Positions 12,251 through 23,745 of a stretch of DNA of 64,000 bases are shown here, piece by piece. Position numbers and translations under genes: made by a program. Source of the stretch: Capsicum annuum (taxonomy: Eukaryota; Streptophyta; Magnoliopsida; Solanales; Solanaceae); the NCBI RefSeq assembly GCF_002878395.1, contig NW_025825212.1:10580-74579 (forward strand), given 5' to 3'. The notes under the pieces were generated by a model. The model was not told where the DNA came from. It saw only the letters and a list, made by a program, of their open reading frames with translations, and did not search any database. Positions within the stretch are counted from its first letter, which is position 1, and every line of letters begins with the position of its first letter.

Positions 12251-13241
12251 TTAGGCCATGTTAATTACAAAATATTGTGAAAACTGATTAACTTAGATGT
12301 TTTGCTAAACTTTGAGTGCAATATATCAAAATTTGAAACGTGTGTGGATTCAAAGTATGCTAAGCATCTGTATAAGTCCATTCAAGGGAATCCAATCCCT
12401 TAGACTTAATCCACACTAACATTTGTGATATGAAGTCAACACCATCTCGTGGTCGAAAAAAGTATTCTATAACTTTAATTAATGATTGCACTAGATACTA
12501 TTATGTCTATTTGCTAAACAGTAAGGATAAAGCAATAGATGCATTTAGGCAATATAAAACTAAAGTTTAAAATTAGTTAGAGAACAAGATCAAAATGATA
12601 AGAAGTAATGGGGGTGGAGAATATGAATCTCCTTTTGCACTAATATGTGTAGAGAATAGAATTGTCCATCAAACTAAGACCCCGTATTCACCTCAATCTA
12701 ATGGAATTGCGGAAAGGAAAAGCCGAACCTCGAAGAAAATGATGAATCCTTTACTAATAAGTTCAGGTTTACCACAAAACTTATAGGGAGAAGCTATCCT
12801 TATGACTAACTGAATAATCAATAGAGTGCCCCATAGTAAGACACAATTAAGTCCATATGAAAAATGGAAAAGAAGGAACCCAACTTAAAATATTTCCAAG
12901 TGTGGGGGTGCCTAGCGAAGGTCCATGTTCCTATGCCTAAAAGAGTAAGGATCGGACCTAAGACAGTAGACTGCGTGTTCATAGGATATGCTAAAAGTAG
13001 CAAAGCATGTCGGTTTTTGGTTCAAAAATCCGTACATCCGAATATCAATGAAAATATGGTAATTGAATCAGATAATGTTGAATGCTTTGAACACATTTGT
13101 CCATATAAAACTAAAGATGAACATTCTGGTGGGGGGTATAAACGACCTCAAAATGAACCAAGTAAGAATGTACATAATGATGAGAATCCAAGATGTAGTA
13201 CACTAAAAGAATGCCAACTTTATTTTGATCAGATTTTGTAA
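12250..13241 (+). pseudogene. Copia copy 1 integrase remnant
   Basis: The HHCC zinc-binding part (LGHVNYK..., ending TCV) is at about 12255-12355. The catalytic core follows with a TPYSPQSNGIAERKSRT motif at about 12680-12735; this includes the third acidic residue of the DDE triad. The C-terminal domain at 12864-13241 is open for 125 codons: LKYFQVWGCLAKVHVPMPKR and VDCVFIGYA. The core is split by stops around 12400-12600. Confidence 0.87.
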
Positions 13242-13329
13242 CATTTCTCTTTGAAAATGAGTCTCAAATATTTAAAGAAGTGATAACGTCTTCAGACTTA
13301 TCTTTTTGGAAAGAGGAAACCAATAGTGA

Positions 13330-14098
13330 GATTGATTCAATCTTAAGCAACCATATGTAGGAGTTAGTTGATCTTCCTCCAGAAAATAATCCTTTAGGTT
13401 CTAGATGGATCTTCAAAAGAAAAATGAAAGTTTATTGTACTATTGAAAAATATAATGTAGGACTTGTTGTAAAAGGATTTAAACAAAAGGAAGGCCTTCA
13501 TTACTTTGATAGATACTCGCACGTAATTAGGATAACATCAATTCGGATGTTTATTTCCTTGGCGACAGTATATGGTCTTGAAATCCATCAAATGGATGCA
13601 AAAACAACATTCCTAAAGGGAGAATTAAAGAAAGCAATTTACATGGAACAACCAAAGGGTTTTGTGGTTCCAAGAAAAGAAAATAAGGGGTGTAAACTTG
13701 TTAAATCACTTTATGGATTGAAAAAAGCACCTAAAAAATGGCATACAAAGTTTGACAAAACCATGTTGGCTAACGGGTTCAAGATTAATGAATGCGATAA
13801 ATGTGTTTATGTTAATGATACTACAAATCACCAAGTCATTGTTTGTTTATATGTGGATGATATGTAAATCATTAGTAGAGATATTTCTAATATAAATGTA
13901 ATGAGACAAATGCTCGAGATCAAGTTCGATATGAAAGACCTTGGAGTTGCAAATGTGATCTTAGGAATAAGAATCCATATAACTCCACAACGGTTTGCAC
14001 TGTCACAGTTTCATTATATCAAAAAAGTACTTGACAAATTCAAGTATATGGAATTTGGTATGGCAAAGACTCCATTAGATGTGAGCTTTGCACTTTGA
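13330..14098 (+). pseudogene. Copia copy 1 reverse transcriptase remnant
   Basis: An open piece of 147 codons (13424-13867) holds YGLEIHQMDAKTTFLKGEL, EQPKGFVVP and KSLYGLKKAPKKWH and ends at the catalytic YVDD box (13850-13861). A TAA follows one codon later (13865-13867), where copy 2 still reads TTG. The fingers region upstream contains LPPENNPLGSRWIFKRKM and starts near 13370. The frame resumes at 13901 with the ILGIRIHITPQ region. Confidence 0.9.
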
Positions 14099-14099
14099 A

Positions 14100-14843
14100 A
14101 GAATGAAGGTAAAAGTGACTCACAATTAGTGTACACAAGAGTATTGGGATGTTTAATGTATATATTGAATTTTACATGACCAGACATAGCATGCTCTATT
14201 TGTAAGTTGAGTCGGTACACGAGTAATCCCAATAAAACTTATTGGATGGCAATGAAAAAAAGTTTTGGGTATCTTAAATACTCTCAAGACTATGCTTTGC
14301 ATTATAATAAATATCCTGCGGTACTTGAAGGATATTGTGATGCAAATTTGATCATCAGATTGAACAAAGTAAAATCCATATATGGACATGTATTTACTTT
14401 GGGTGGAGGAGCGGTCTCTTGGATATCACCCAAATAGACATGGATTGCTTACTCTATAATTGAATCTGAATATATCGCTTTTGAAAAAACTGGTGAAGAA
14501 GTAGAATATCTTTGGAATTTCTTGGAAGATATTCCTTATTGGCCCAAACCAGTGGCACCCGTATGTATACACTGTGATACCCAAGTGGCAATAGGTAGGG
14601 AGAATGATGTATAATGGTAAATCTTATCATATAAGATGGAGATATTTTACCGTTAGAGAACTTCTCTCTTATGGATTTATCACTATTGACTATATAAAGT
14701 CAAAAGATAATGTGTCGGATCCACTTACAAAAGGTCTGTCTAGAGATGGAGTTGAAAGGACATCCAAGAGAATGGGTTTAAGGCCTAGGACAAGTCAACA
14801 TGGTGGTAAATCCACATACCATACTAGATATCCTAAGATCTAG
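14100..14843 (+). pseudogene. Copia copy 1 RNase H remnant
   Basis: Pieces in two frames contain SRYTSNPNKTYWMAMKKSFG (14205-14265), EGYCDANLI (14328-14354; first catalytic Asp) and the C-terminal IDYIKSKDNVSDPLTKGLSR near 14680-14740. All belong to the Ty1/copia RNase H that ends the polyprotein. A frameshift and stops near 14438 and 14600 break it. Confidence 0.87.
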
Positions 14844-15370
14844 GTTCAAGGAAATCAAACAAAGTTATGTCTGATAGGTTCAACATTATCAATATACCCA
14901 ACCCTTTCTTGTGATGTAGACAATGTTTAGTAAATAAGGATAAGACTTATGGTGTGAAGTCTTTTAATAATTATCTAAATTTGGCAGATTTAACCAAACA
15001 ATTTAATCTATAGGATCTAATGTTTAGAAATCACCTATGTGAGGGAGAAATGGAAGCCGCTTCAAGGAGAATGTTAGTAAAGGAAAATTCTCTAAGCTCT
15101 CAAGACACTAGGATTTGTTCATGGTTGAAATGAACAAAATTATAAGAACCATAAATGGTAAAAAGATGGTTCTATGACATGTGTTGTCTTGGTGTACATT
15201 AAAGATAGATGGTTCAAAGATATCAAATCTATCAATTGACCAAGTGCATCCGATGCATGTTCACTACAAAAAGTTTTAAGGGAAACCTACTTATCCAGAT
15301 GCAATCATTCTTTGCTAAATGATCACATGCTTGTCCGTATATTCTTCAAAATATAGCCATTCCCAATTCA
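14844..15370 (+). other. Copia copy 1 untranslated tract between pol and the LTR
   Basis: Noncoding sequence aligning with 20580-21140 of copy 2, sharing CTAAATTTGG...GATTTAACCAAA and TGTGTTGTCT...GGTGTACATTAAA. It ends at the polypurine-type GTGGGGGAT. No separate gene is seen. Confidence 0.75.
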
Positions 15371-15374
15371 TGTG

Positions 15375-16703
15375 GGGGATTTTTGGGTTCGAGGTGTATG
15401 TATGAATGGAAAATCAAAGGAAAAATAGTGGAGGGAAAGATAGACACTAAAATGGAAAGTGTACTCTTTTATGCAAAGCTTACTAAATTCTCTAACATTG
15501 GTGGGAGAAAGAAACTTTCATGTGTTTATATTGAGAAACACATCTCCACATGGATAGTGACTGTCGTTGCTCGCTTGGCTCAGCTTCGGCTTCAGATCCG
15601 GATTCGGATTTATTTTTGGATTAGGATTTGTCAAATAATCGATCGATGAGATCTATTTTTTAGACAAAATTTATTTAAACTTGATGAACAAAAGAAATTT
15701 AAATCCAAAGAATCTAATAGAAATATTATTCTCTATGTGTGCATAAATTTTAAACACCTTGCAAATATATACACAATGCACCTCGAAGGTATGCGACCCT
15801 TCGAGGTAAAAGGAACACAGTTTCACACAAGAAGGCGATCTACACATGCACCTTGGTAACCTATGACCACAAGTACCGTGTAGGTAGTCACTGGAATTCC
15901 AACAGTGTCACCTACAACCATAGATCAAGAGTAATTCCAACACAGACTGGGTGCAGGTGATATGACTGTACTGACTAGGTGCCTTTTTGCTGAGCCAATG
16001 CATCCTTTATGAAGGGGCACATTAAGGATATAAATACCTGACATATTCCTCAGGCATAAACTTGATTTTTTTTACAGAAAAACACTTTCTTCTCTACAAA
16101 AACAAAGTGTGATCATTATCCCTTGAGTGACTTCGACGAATCCAATAATTTGAGGAACCGTTGTTGTTGGATTGAAAACCATTTTATCCTGGGATGAAAA
16201 TTCCATAACCTCAGGTACAGTGAGGGGAATTATTCCTTAAGGACACTCCATGAAGTCGGGGGACTTGGCTTTAAATTTCTGTTCCATCTTATTTCTGAAA
16301 TAATAACACACTTCTAGAATAAATTATTTTTAATCTTCTGTTGAAGGTGTAGTATAACCTTATAGGTGTTTTTGTTTTAAACTTGAACTTGTGTTGAACT
16401 TGTTGTATACATAAATACAGATTTGTGTACCTGAATAATATTAAAAATAATAATCTTAAGGAATAACTCAAAAACTGTATAGCTTGGTTTCTGAAGATTA
16501 AAGCCTTAAGCTTTCTATGCCGTTTGAACTTAACTAGTGATTTGAAGACATAAATTTCTCATCACAAGTTAAAGAACACTTGATTGACGATTGGAATTCA
16601 TAAAAACTTCATCGTTAAACTAGAAACAAGAGGTGTTAAAGTTGTTGCATCTTTATTAATAGTATTTTGATATACTAAAGTTATTGTCTTGTTGAGATTG
16701 GAA
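15375..16703 (+). repeat. Copia LTR plus leader, block 1 (shared by copies 1 and 2)
   Basis: About 1.3 kb aligning almost end to end with 21145-22517. It lies between the polypurine tract of copy 1 and the gag start of copy 2, so it serves as 3' LTR for one and 5' LTR for the other. It contains a TATA box (TATAAATA, 16029-16036) with CT-rich sequence and CTCTACAAAAAC about 60 bp downstream, and a CACCTCGAAGG...CCTTCGAGGT inverted repeat (about 15780-15806). The exact LTR-leader junction and primer site are not obvious. Confidence 0.75.
16029..16036 (+). promoter_or_regulatory. TATA box of copia LTR block 1
   Basis: TATAAATA lies inside AAGGATATAAATACCTGA, conserved with 21816-21823 in the second block. 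Its position after a GC-richer upstream half and before the leader fits the U3-R promoter of a copia LTR. Confidence 0.6.
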
Positions 16704-18060
16704 AATGACTACGGATAATTATGCACATGATTTTGAAACTACTGTGGCAGCAACTAGTTTGCCACAAGGAGTCTTACGAATGCTCAACTGTCAATGGCAC
16801 TAGCGGATAAACCCGGAAAGTTCGCAGGTATTGACTTCAAAAGGTGGCAGCAGATAATGTTTTTCTACCTTACAACCATTTATCTTCAAAGATTCACATT
16901 TGAGGAAGCTCTGAAGGTAACTGAGGGAACCTCTGAACAAAAGCAATTTATAATTGTAGAGGCTTGGAAACACTCCAATTTCCTTTGTAGGAACTACATC
17001 TTAAGTGGTCTCCAAGATAATCTCTACAATGTGTATAGTGGAACAAATATAACAAAAGAGTTGTGGGGAGTGATGGAACGGATGTACAAGACAGAGGATG
17101 CAGGAACTAAAAAGTTCTTCATTACAAGATTCCTAGAATATAAAATGATAAACAGCAAGTCTGTTGTCTCCCAAGTGCACGAACTGTAAGTGATCATCCA
17201 TGATCTCCTTTTGGAAGGTTTGATCCTGAATGAAGTGTTTCAAGTAGCAGTAATAATAGAGAAGTTACCACCCATGTGGAAGGACTTCAAGAACTATTTG
17301 AAACATAAATGTGAGGATATGTCTGTGAAATATCTAATCGTATGATTGTGCATTAAATAAGACAATAAGGCTGCAGAAAGTAGGTCGAGAGAAATTCTAT
17401 AATGAATGGAGCAAATATAGTAGAAGACGACCACAACTCCAAAAAGCGCAAGAAAGCTGGACATGAAAGAAATCAACCCAAGAACAAATTCAAGGAAAAA
17501 TGCTTTAATTATGGCAAGCACAAATCTATGGTTTGTCGTGCCCCAAAGAAAGGAAAGAAAAAGGACCAAGCAAATGTTGTTAGTCCAATAAAAAATGAAC
17601 TATCTGTGTGCCATGCTGTCCGAATGCAAGTTGGTTGGAAATCCTCATGAATGGTGGATTAATTCCGGTGCCATCCGCCATGTTTGTGCTAATAAAGAGT
17701 TATTTGCTGCTTTTGCTCAGGCTCAAGGGGAAGAGAAGCTATACATAGCCAACTCCACAACTGCTAAAGTAGAAGAAAAAGGAAAAGTCTACCTGAAAAT
17801 GATACCAGGAAAAGTCTTGACTTTGAACAATGTCCTATATGTACTGGAGTTACAGAAGAACTTTATTTTTGTATCACTTCTTGACAAGACGGATTCAAAT
17901 ATGTGTTTGTTTCTAAAAAATTGTACTTAGTAAAGGAGAAGAAGTGTATGTAGGAAAAGGCTACCTTAATGAGGGCCTATTCAAACTAAATGTAATGAAT
18001 GTTGAAATCAATAAAAGTTAAATTTCTTCCTACTTGATTGAGTCTTATGATTTGTGGGAT
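16704..18060 (+). pseudogene. Copia copy 2 gag and protease
   Basis: The natural start is ATG at 16704 (MTTDNYAHDFETT); a frameshift near 16780 moves the frame to the open piece 16794-17189 (ALADKPGKFAGIDFKRWQQ...). A stop follows at VHEL. The zinc knuckle near 17500-17545 has lost residues (CFNYGKHK...). The protease at 17640-17930 keeps NPHEWWINSGAIRHVCANKE, where the active-site D of DSGA is N, so it would be inactive. LTLNNVLYVLELQKN follows. Confidence 0.87.
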
Positions 18061-19026
18061 GAATGATTAGGCCATGTTTATTAAAAAACATTGTGAAAAC
18101 TAATTAACTTGGAAGTTTTGCAAAACTTTGAGTGTAATAAATCAAAATGTAAAACATGTGTGGAATCAAAGTATGCTAAGCATCCGTATAAGTCCGTTCA
18201 AAGGAATTCCAATCCCTTAGACTTAATCTACACTAATATTTATGATATAAAGTCCACACCATCTCATGGTGGAAAAAGTATTTTATAAATTTTATTGACG
18301 ATTGCACTAGATACTATTATGTTTATTTGCTAAATAGTAAGGATGAAGCAATAGATGCATTTAGGAAATATAAAACTAAAGTTGAATTCAGTTAGAGAAA
18401 AAGATTAAAACTATAACAAGTGATGGGGTGAAGATTATGAATCTTCTTTTGCACAAATATGTCTAAAGAATGGAATTTTCCATCAAACTAAAACCCCGTA
18501 TTCACCTTGATGTAATGGAATTACGGAAAGGAAAAACCAAACCTTGAAGTAAATGATGAATCCCTTAATAAAAAGTTCATGTTTACCGCAAAATTTGTGT
18601 GGGGAAGTTGTCCTTATGGCTAACCAAATACTCAATAGAGTGCCCCATAGTAAGACACAATCAATTCCATATGAAAACTAGAAAGGAAGGAAACCCAACT
18701 TGAAATATTTCAAAGTGTGGGGGTGTTTAGCAAAGGTCCAAGTTCCTATGCCTAAAAGAGTAAGGATAGGACCTAAGACGGTGGATTGCGTGTTCATAGG
18801 ACATGCTAAAAGTAGCAAAGCACGTCGGTTTTTGGTTCATAAATCTGAACATCTGGATATCAATGAAAATATGGTAATTGAATCAGATAATGCTAAATGC
18901 TTTGAACATATTTATCTGTTTAAAACTAGACACGAACAGTCTAGTAGGGGTCTAAGGGACCTCAAAATGAAGCAAGTAAGGATGTACATAATGATGAGAA
19001 TTCAAGACGTAGTACATGTCAAATAA
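18060..19026 (+). pseudogene. Copia copy 2 integrase remnant
   Basis: The HHCC finger (GHVY...SKCKTCVESKYAKHPY-like) is at about 18070-18195, and the core follows with many stops. The C-terminal domain is open at 18700-19026: KYFKVWGCLAKVQVPMPKR and TVDCVFIGHA, then DNAKCFEHIYLFKTR. The core motif near 18490-18545 (KTPYSP...NGI.ER) is still readable. Confidence 0.85.
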
Positions 19027-19139
19027 CGTCAACTTTGTTTGGATCAGATTTGTAATATTTCTCTTAGAAAATGGGCCTCAAACTTTTAAAAAATAATGAC
19101 GTGTTCTGACTCATCCTTTTGGAAAGAGGTAGTCGATAG

Positions 19140-20570
19140 TGAGATTGATTCAATCTTAACCAACCATACGTGGGATTTGGTTTATCTTCCTCCAGGAAAT
19201 AAATATTTAGTTTCCAAATAGATCTTCAAAAGAAAAATAAAAGTTGATGGTACTATTGACAAATACAAGGCAAGACTTGTTATATAAGGATTTAAACAAA
19301 AGGAAGGCCTTGATTACTTTGATACATACTCGCCAATAACTAGGATAGCGTCAATTCAGATGTTAATTTCCTTGGCAACAATATATGGTCTTGAAATCCA
19401 TCAAATATATGTGAAAACAAAATTCCTAGATGGAGAATTGAAGGAAGAAATTTACGTGGAATAGCCTGAGGGTTTTGTGGTTCCAAGAAAAGAAATAAGG
19501 TGTGTAAACTTATTCACTTTATGAACCGAAACAAGAACCTAAACAATGACATGCAAAGTTTGACCAAACCATGCTGGCAAATGGGTTTAAGATTAATGAC
19601 TATGATAAATGTGTTTTTATTAAAGATATTTCAAATCACCAAGTCATTATTTGTTTATATATAGATGATATGTTGATCATAAGTAGAGACATTTCTAACA
19701 TAAATGCAATGAAATGAATGCTCAAGAGAAAATATGATATGAAAGACCTTGGAGTTGCAGATGTGATCTTAGGAATAAAAATTCATAGAACTCCAGGAAT
19801 TGTCACAATCTCATTATATCAAAAAGTTACTTGACAAATTCAAGTATATGGAATTTGGTATTACAAAGACTCCATTGGATGCGAGCTTCGCACTTCGAAA
19901 CAATGAAGGTGAAAGTGACTCACAATTAGAGTACGCAAGAGTATTGGGATGTTTAATGTATATAATGAATTGTACATAAACAGACATAGCATACACTATT
20001 AGTAAGTTGAGTCAATACATGAGTAATCCCAACAAAACTCATTGGATGGCAATGAAAAGAGTTTTGGGATTTCTTAAATACACTCAAAACTATGCTTTGC
20101 ATTATAATAAATATCCCATGGTACTTGAAGTATATAGTGATGCAAATTGGATCATCGGACAGAATGAAGTAAAATCCACACATGGATATGTATTTACTAT
20201 CGGTGGAGAAGTGGTCTCTTGAAAATCATACAAACAGACATGTATTGCTCGCTCTACAATGAAATCTGAATTTATCGCATTGGATAAAGCCAGTGAAGAA
20301 GTAGAATGGCTCCAGAATTTCTTGGAAGATATCTCTTATTGTCCCAAACAAGTGGCACCAGTATGTATACACTGCGATAGCCAAGCAGTAATAGGTAGGG
20401 CAGAGATATAATACCATTAGATAACCTCTCTCTAGTAGAATTATTATTGTTGACTTTGTAAAGTCAAAGGATAATATGTTGGATCCACTTGCAAAAGGTC
20501 TATCTAGAGAAGGAGTTAAAAATACATTTAAGGGAATGGGTTTAAGGCCTAGGACAAGTCAGCATGACGG
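19140..20570 (+). pseudogene. Copia copy 2 reverse transcriptase and RNase H
   Basis: RT is read in short pieces. The catalytic box is YIDD (19658-19669), followed by MLII, so the stop seen after YVDD in copy 1 is absent here. RNase H at 20007-20222 reads MSQYMSNPNKTHWMAMKRVL and VYSDANWIIGQNEVKSTHGY (catalytic Asp present). The tail DPLAKGLSRE-like is near 20480-20515. The region is frameshifted at 19490-19560 and elsewhere. Confidence 0.87.
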
Positions 20571-21144
20571 TAACTATACCTAGCAGACTGGAGATCCCAA
20601 GAGCTATGTTCAAGGAGTTCAAACAAAGTTGTGTATGATAGATTCAACACTGTCAATGTACCCAGCCCATTCTTATGATGTAGAAAATGTTTAGTAAACA
20701 TGGATAAGATTTATGGTGTGAAGCCTTTTAATGATTATCTAAATTTGGTAGATTTAACCAAATAGTTTAATCTATCGGATTGAACATTTAGAAATCACCT
20801 ACGTGTGGGAAAAGTGAAAGCCACTTCAAGAAGAATGTAAGTAAATACCTATTCTCTAAGCTCTCATGAGACTGGGACGTGTTCATGGCTAAAATGAACA
20901 AAACCGTAAGAACCATAAATGGTAAAAGGTTGGTTGTGTGACATGTGTTGTCTAGGTGTACATTAAATCTAAATGGTTTGAAGATATCAAATCTACTAAT
21001 TGACCGAGTGTATTCGATGCATGTTCACTATGGAAAGTTCAAAGGGAAACCCACTTATACATATGAAATCAGTCTTTGCTAAATGATCACATGCTTGTGC
21101 GTATATTCTTCAAAAGATATCCATTTCTCATTCATGTAAGGGAT

Positions 21145-22517
21145 TGATGGGTTCAAGGTGTATGTATGAATGGAAAATGGAGGAAAAAGTAGTGGAGGAA
21201 AAGAGAGACACTAAAATGGAAAGTGTACTTTTGTATGGAAAGCTTACTAAATTCTCCCACATTGGTGGGAGAAAGAAGCTTTCCTGTATTTATACTGAGA
21301 AACACATATCCATATGGATTGTGAGGTAAGAACAAAGTGGTGTCTCTCGCTGTCATCATCGTCATCGCTCGGCTCGGCTTCGTCCTCTTCTTCAAATTTT
21401 GATTTGAATTTAGATTTGTTAAATAATCAATCGATGAGATCTATTTTTAGACAAAATTTATTTGAAACTTGATGAACAAGTGAAATTTTAATCCAAATAA
21501 TCTGATAGAAATATTTTTCTCCATGTACGGGCGCATTTGTAACACCATGCAAATGCATGTACAACGCACCTCAAAGGGATGCGACCCTTCAAGGTAAAAG
21601 GCACACTGTTTCGTGCAATAGTGTGATCTGTGTGTGCACCTCGGTAATATATGGTCGTAGGTGCAACACAAGTAGTCACTAGAATTTGGACAGTGTCACC
21701 TGCAGTCGTAAATCGGGCGCAGTTCCAGCACAGACTGGGGGCAGGTGATGTGACTGTACTAATTGGTGCCTTTTTGTTGAACCAAAACATCCTTTTCGAA
21801 GGGGCACATTAAGGATATAAATACCTGATAAATTCCTTAAGTATAGACATGATTTTTGATAGAAAAACACTCTTCTTCTCTACAAAAATTCAGTGTGATC
21901 ATTAGCGATTGAGTGAGTTCGACGAATCCAATAATTTGAGGTACTACTATTGTTGGATTAAAAGCCATTTTATCCTGGGAGAAAAATTTCATAACCTTGG
22001 GTACAGTGAGGGAAATTATTCCTTAAGGACACTCCATGAAGTCGGGGGACTTGGCTTTAAATTTCTGTTTCATCTTATTTCTGAAATAATAACACACTTC
22101 TTAGATAAATTATTTTTAATCATGTGTTGAAGGTGTTGTGTAACTTTATAGGTGTTCTTGTTTTAAACTTGAACTTGTCTTGAAGTTGTTGTGTGCCTAA
22201 ATAAAGATTTGTGTACCCTAAAACATTGAAAATAACAATCTTAAGAAATAACCTGGAATCTGTATAACTTAAGAAATAACCTGGAATCTGTATAGCTTGG
22301 TTTCTGGAGATTAAAGATTTAAGCTTTCTACTCCGTTTGAACTTAATTAGTAATTTGAAGAGATAAAATCTTCATCACAAGTTAAAGATCACTCGGTTGA
22401 TGATTGAAAGTCATAAAAACTTCATCGTTAAACTATAAACAAGAGGTGTTAAAGTTGCTACAACTTTATTAATAGTATTTTGATATACTAAAGTTATTGT
22501 CTTGTTATGACACGAAA
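21145..22517 (+). repeat. Copia LTR plus leader, block 2 (shared by copies 2 and 3)
   Basis: Aligns with block 1 (15375-16703) including TATAAATA at 21816-21823, the CACCTCAAAGG...CCTTCAAGG inverted repeat near 21567-21597, and the CATTTTATCCTGGGA tract. A 35-bp stretch (TATAACTTAAGAAATAACCTGGAATC region, 22240-22295) is duplicated in tandem here but single in block 1. It ends just before the ATG of copy 3 at 22518. Confidence 0.78.
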
Positions 22518-23670
22518 ATGACTAAGGATAGTCAAGTACATAATGTTGAAACAACTGTGGAAGCAACTAGTGTTTCCACAACAAGTCGTACGAATGCTCC
22601 GTCGACAATGGCACCAGTGGAGAAACCTGGAAAGTTCGCGGGTATTGACTTCAAAAGGTGGCAGTAGAAAATGTTTTTTCCTTGCAACTCTTTGTCTTCA
22701 AAGGTTCACATTTGAGGAAGCTCCAGAGGTGCCCGAGGAAACCTCTAAAAAAGAACGATTTGTGATTGTGGAGGCTTGGAAACTCTTCGATTTCCTTTGC
22801 AGAAACTACATCTTGAGTAGTCTCTAAGATAATCTATACAATGTGTATAGTGGAACAAACACAACAAAAGAGTTATGGGGAGTGCTGAAATGAATGTACA
22901 AGAAAGAGGATGTAGGAACTAAAAAGTTCTTCGTTGCAAGATTCCTAGAATATAAAATGATAGACAACAAGTCTGTTGTCTCCTAAGTGCAGGAATTGCA
23001 AGAGATCATCCATGATCTCCTTGTGGGAGGTTTGATCGTATATGAATCATTTCAAGTAACAACAATAATAGAGAAGTTACCACCCATGTGGAAGGAATTC
23101 AAGAACTATTTGAAACACAAACATAAGGAGATGTCTATCAAAAATCTAATCGTAAGATTGCTTATTGGAGAAGACAATAATACTGCTGAAAGAAGGTCGA
23201 GAGGAAATTCTATAATGAATGGAGAAAATATAGTAGAAGACGACCACAACTCTCAAAAATGCAAGAAAGCTGAACATGAAAGCAATCAATCCAAGAAGAA
23301 ATTCAAGGAAAAATGCTTTAACTGTGGCAAGATTAGCCACAAGTCTACGGATTGTCGTGCCCTAAAGAAAGGGAAGAAGAAAGACCAAGCAAATGTTGCT
23401 GAGTCCAAGAAAGAAATGGGCGATCTTTGTTCCATGTTTTCCTAATGCAACTTGGTGGGAAATCCTCGTAAATGGTGAATGGATTCCGGTGCCACCCTCC
23501 ATGTTTGTGCTAATAAGGAGTTATTTGCTACTTTTGCTCCGACCCAAGGGGAAGATAACATATATATGGCTAACTCCGCAACTGCTAAAGTTGAAGAAAC
23601 TGAAAAAGTATGCTTGATAATGATATTAGGCAAAGTGTTGACTTTGAACAATATTCTATATGTACCGGGT
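22518..23670 (+). pseudogene. Ty1/copia copy 3: gag and start of protease, 3' truncated
   Basis: Gag starts at ATG 22518 and has several stops, for example near 22666 and 22830. An open stretch at 22987-23445 ends gag and includes an intact zinc knuckle CFNCGKISHKSTDC (about 23311-23354). The protease at 23479 keeps the active-site MDSGATLHVCANKELF. The copy stops abruptly at LYVPG (about 23668), where SINE-like sequence begins. IN, RT and RNase H are absent. Confidence 0.88.
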
Positions 23671-23671
23671 A

Positions 23672-23745
23672 TGTTGAGATGCAGAGACTGCGTACACTCT
23701 ATCCTCCTTAGACCCCATAAAATATAATGGGTATGTTGTTTCTGT
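23672..23745 (+). mobile_element. 3' end of a Solanaceae-type SINE (about 70 bp)
   Basis: GACTGCGTACACTCTATCC..., then CTTAGACCCC and GGGTATGTTGTTTCTG, resemble the 3' end of tRNA-derived SINEs common in Solanaceae, whose ends carry TTG repeats. It marks the break of copia copy 3. Assigned by recall of the family. Confidence 0.6.

Larger units (their letters stand above)
11094..15370 (+). mobile_element. Ty1/copia copy 1, internal region, 5' truncated
   Basis: A copia internal region in the order gag-PR-IN-RT-RH, plus strand. It begins in mid-gag (ATTTGAAGAAGCTCC..., matching copy 3 from about 22712), so its 5' LTR and the first fifth of gag are missing. The pol end at about 14843 is followed by a 0.5-kb untranslated tract and a polypurine tract GTGGGGGAT at about 15371-15380. 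Multiple stops and frameshifts make it dead. It is the first of three tandem copies. Confidence 0.88.
16704..21140 (+). mobile_element. Ty1/copia copy 2, full-length internal region between two LTR blocks
   Basis: The only copy of the three with both flanking LTR blocks. The gag start ATGACTACGGAT is at 16704, pol ends near 20570, and the polypurine tract (GTAAGGGATTG) is at about 21137. Domain order is gag-PR-IN-RT-RH. Several frameshifts and stops occur, for example in gag at 17187 and throughout IN and RT, so it is defective. It is similar to copies 1 and 3 along its length. Confidence 0.88.
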
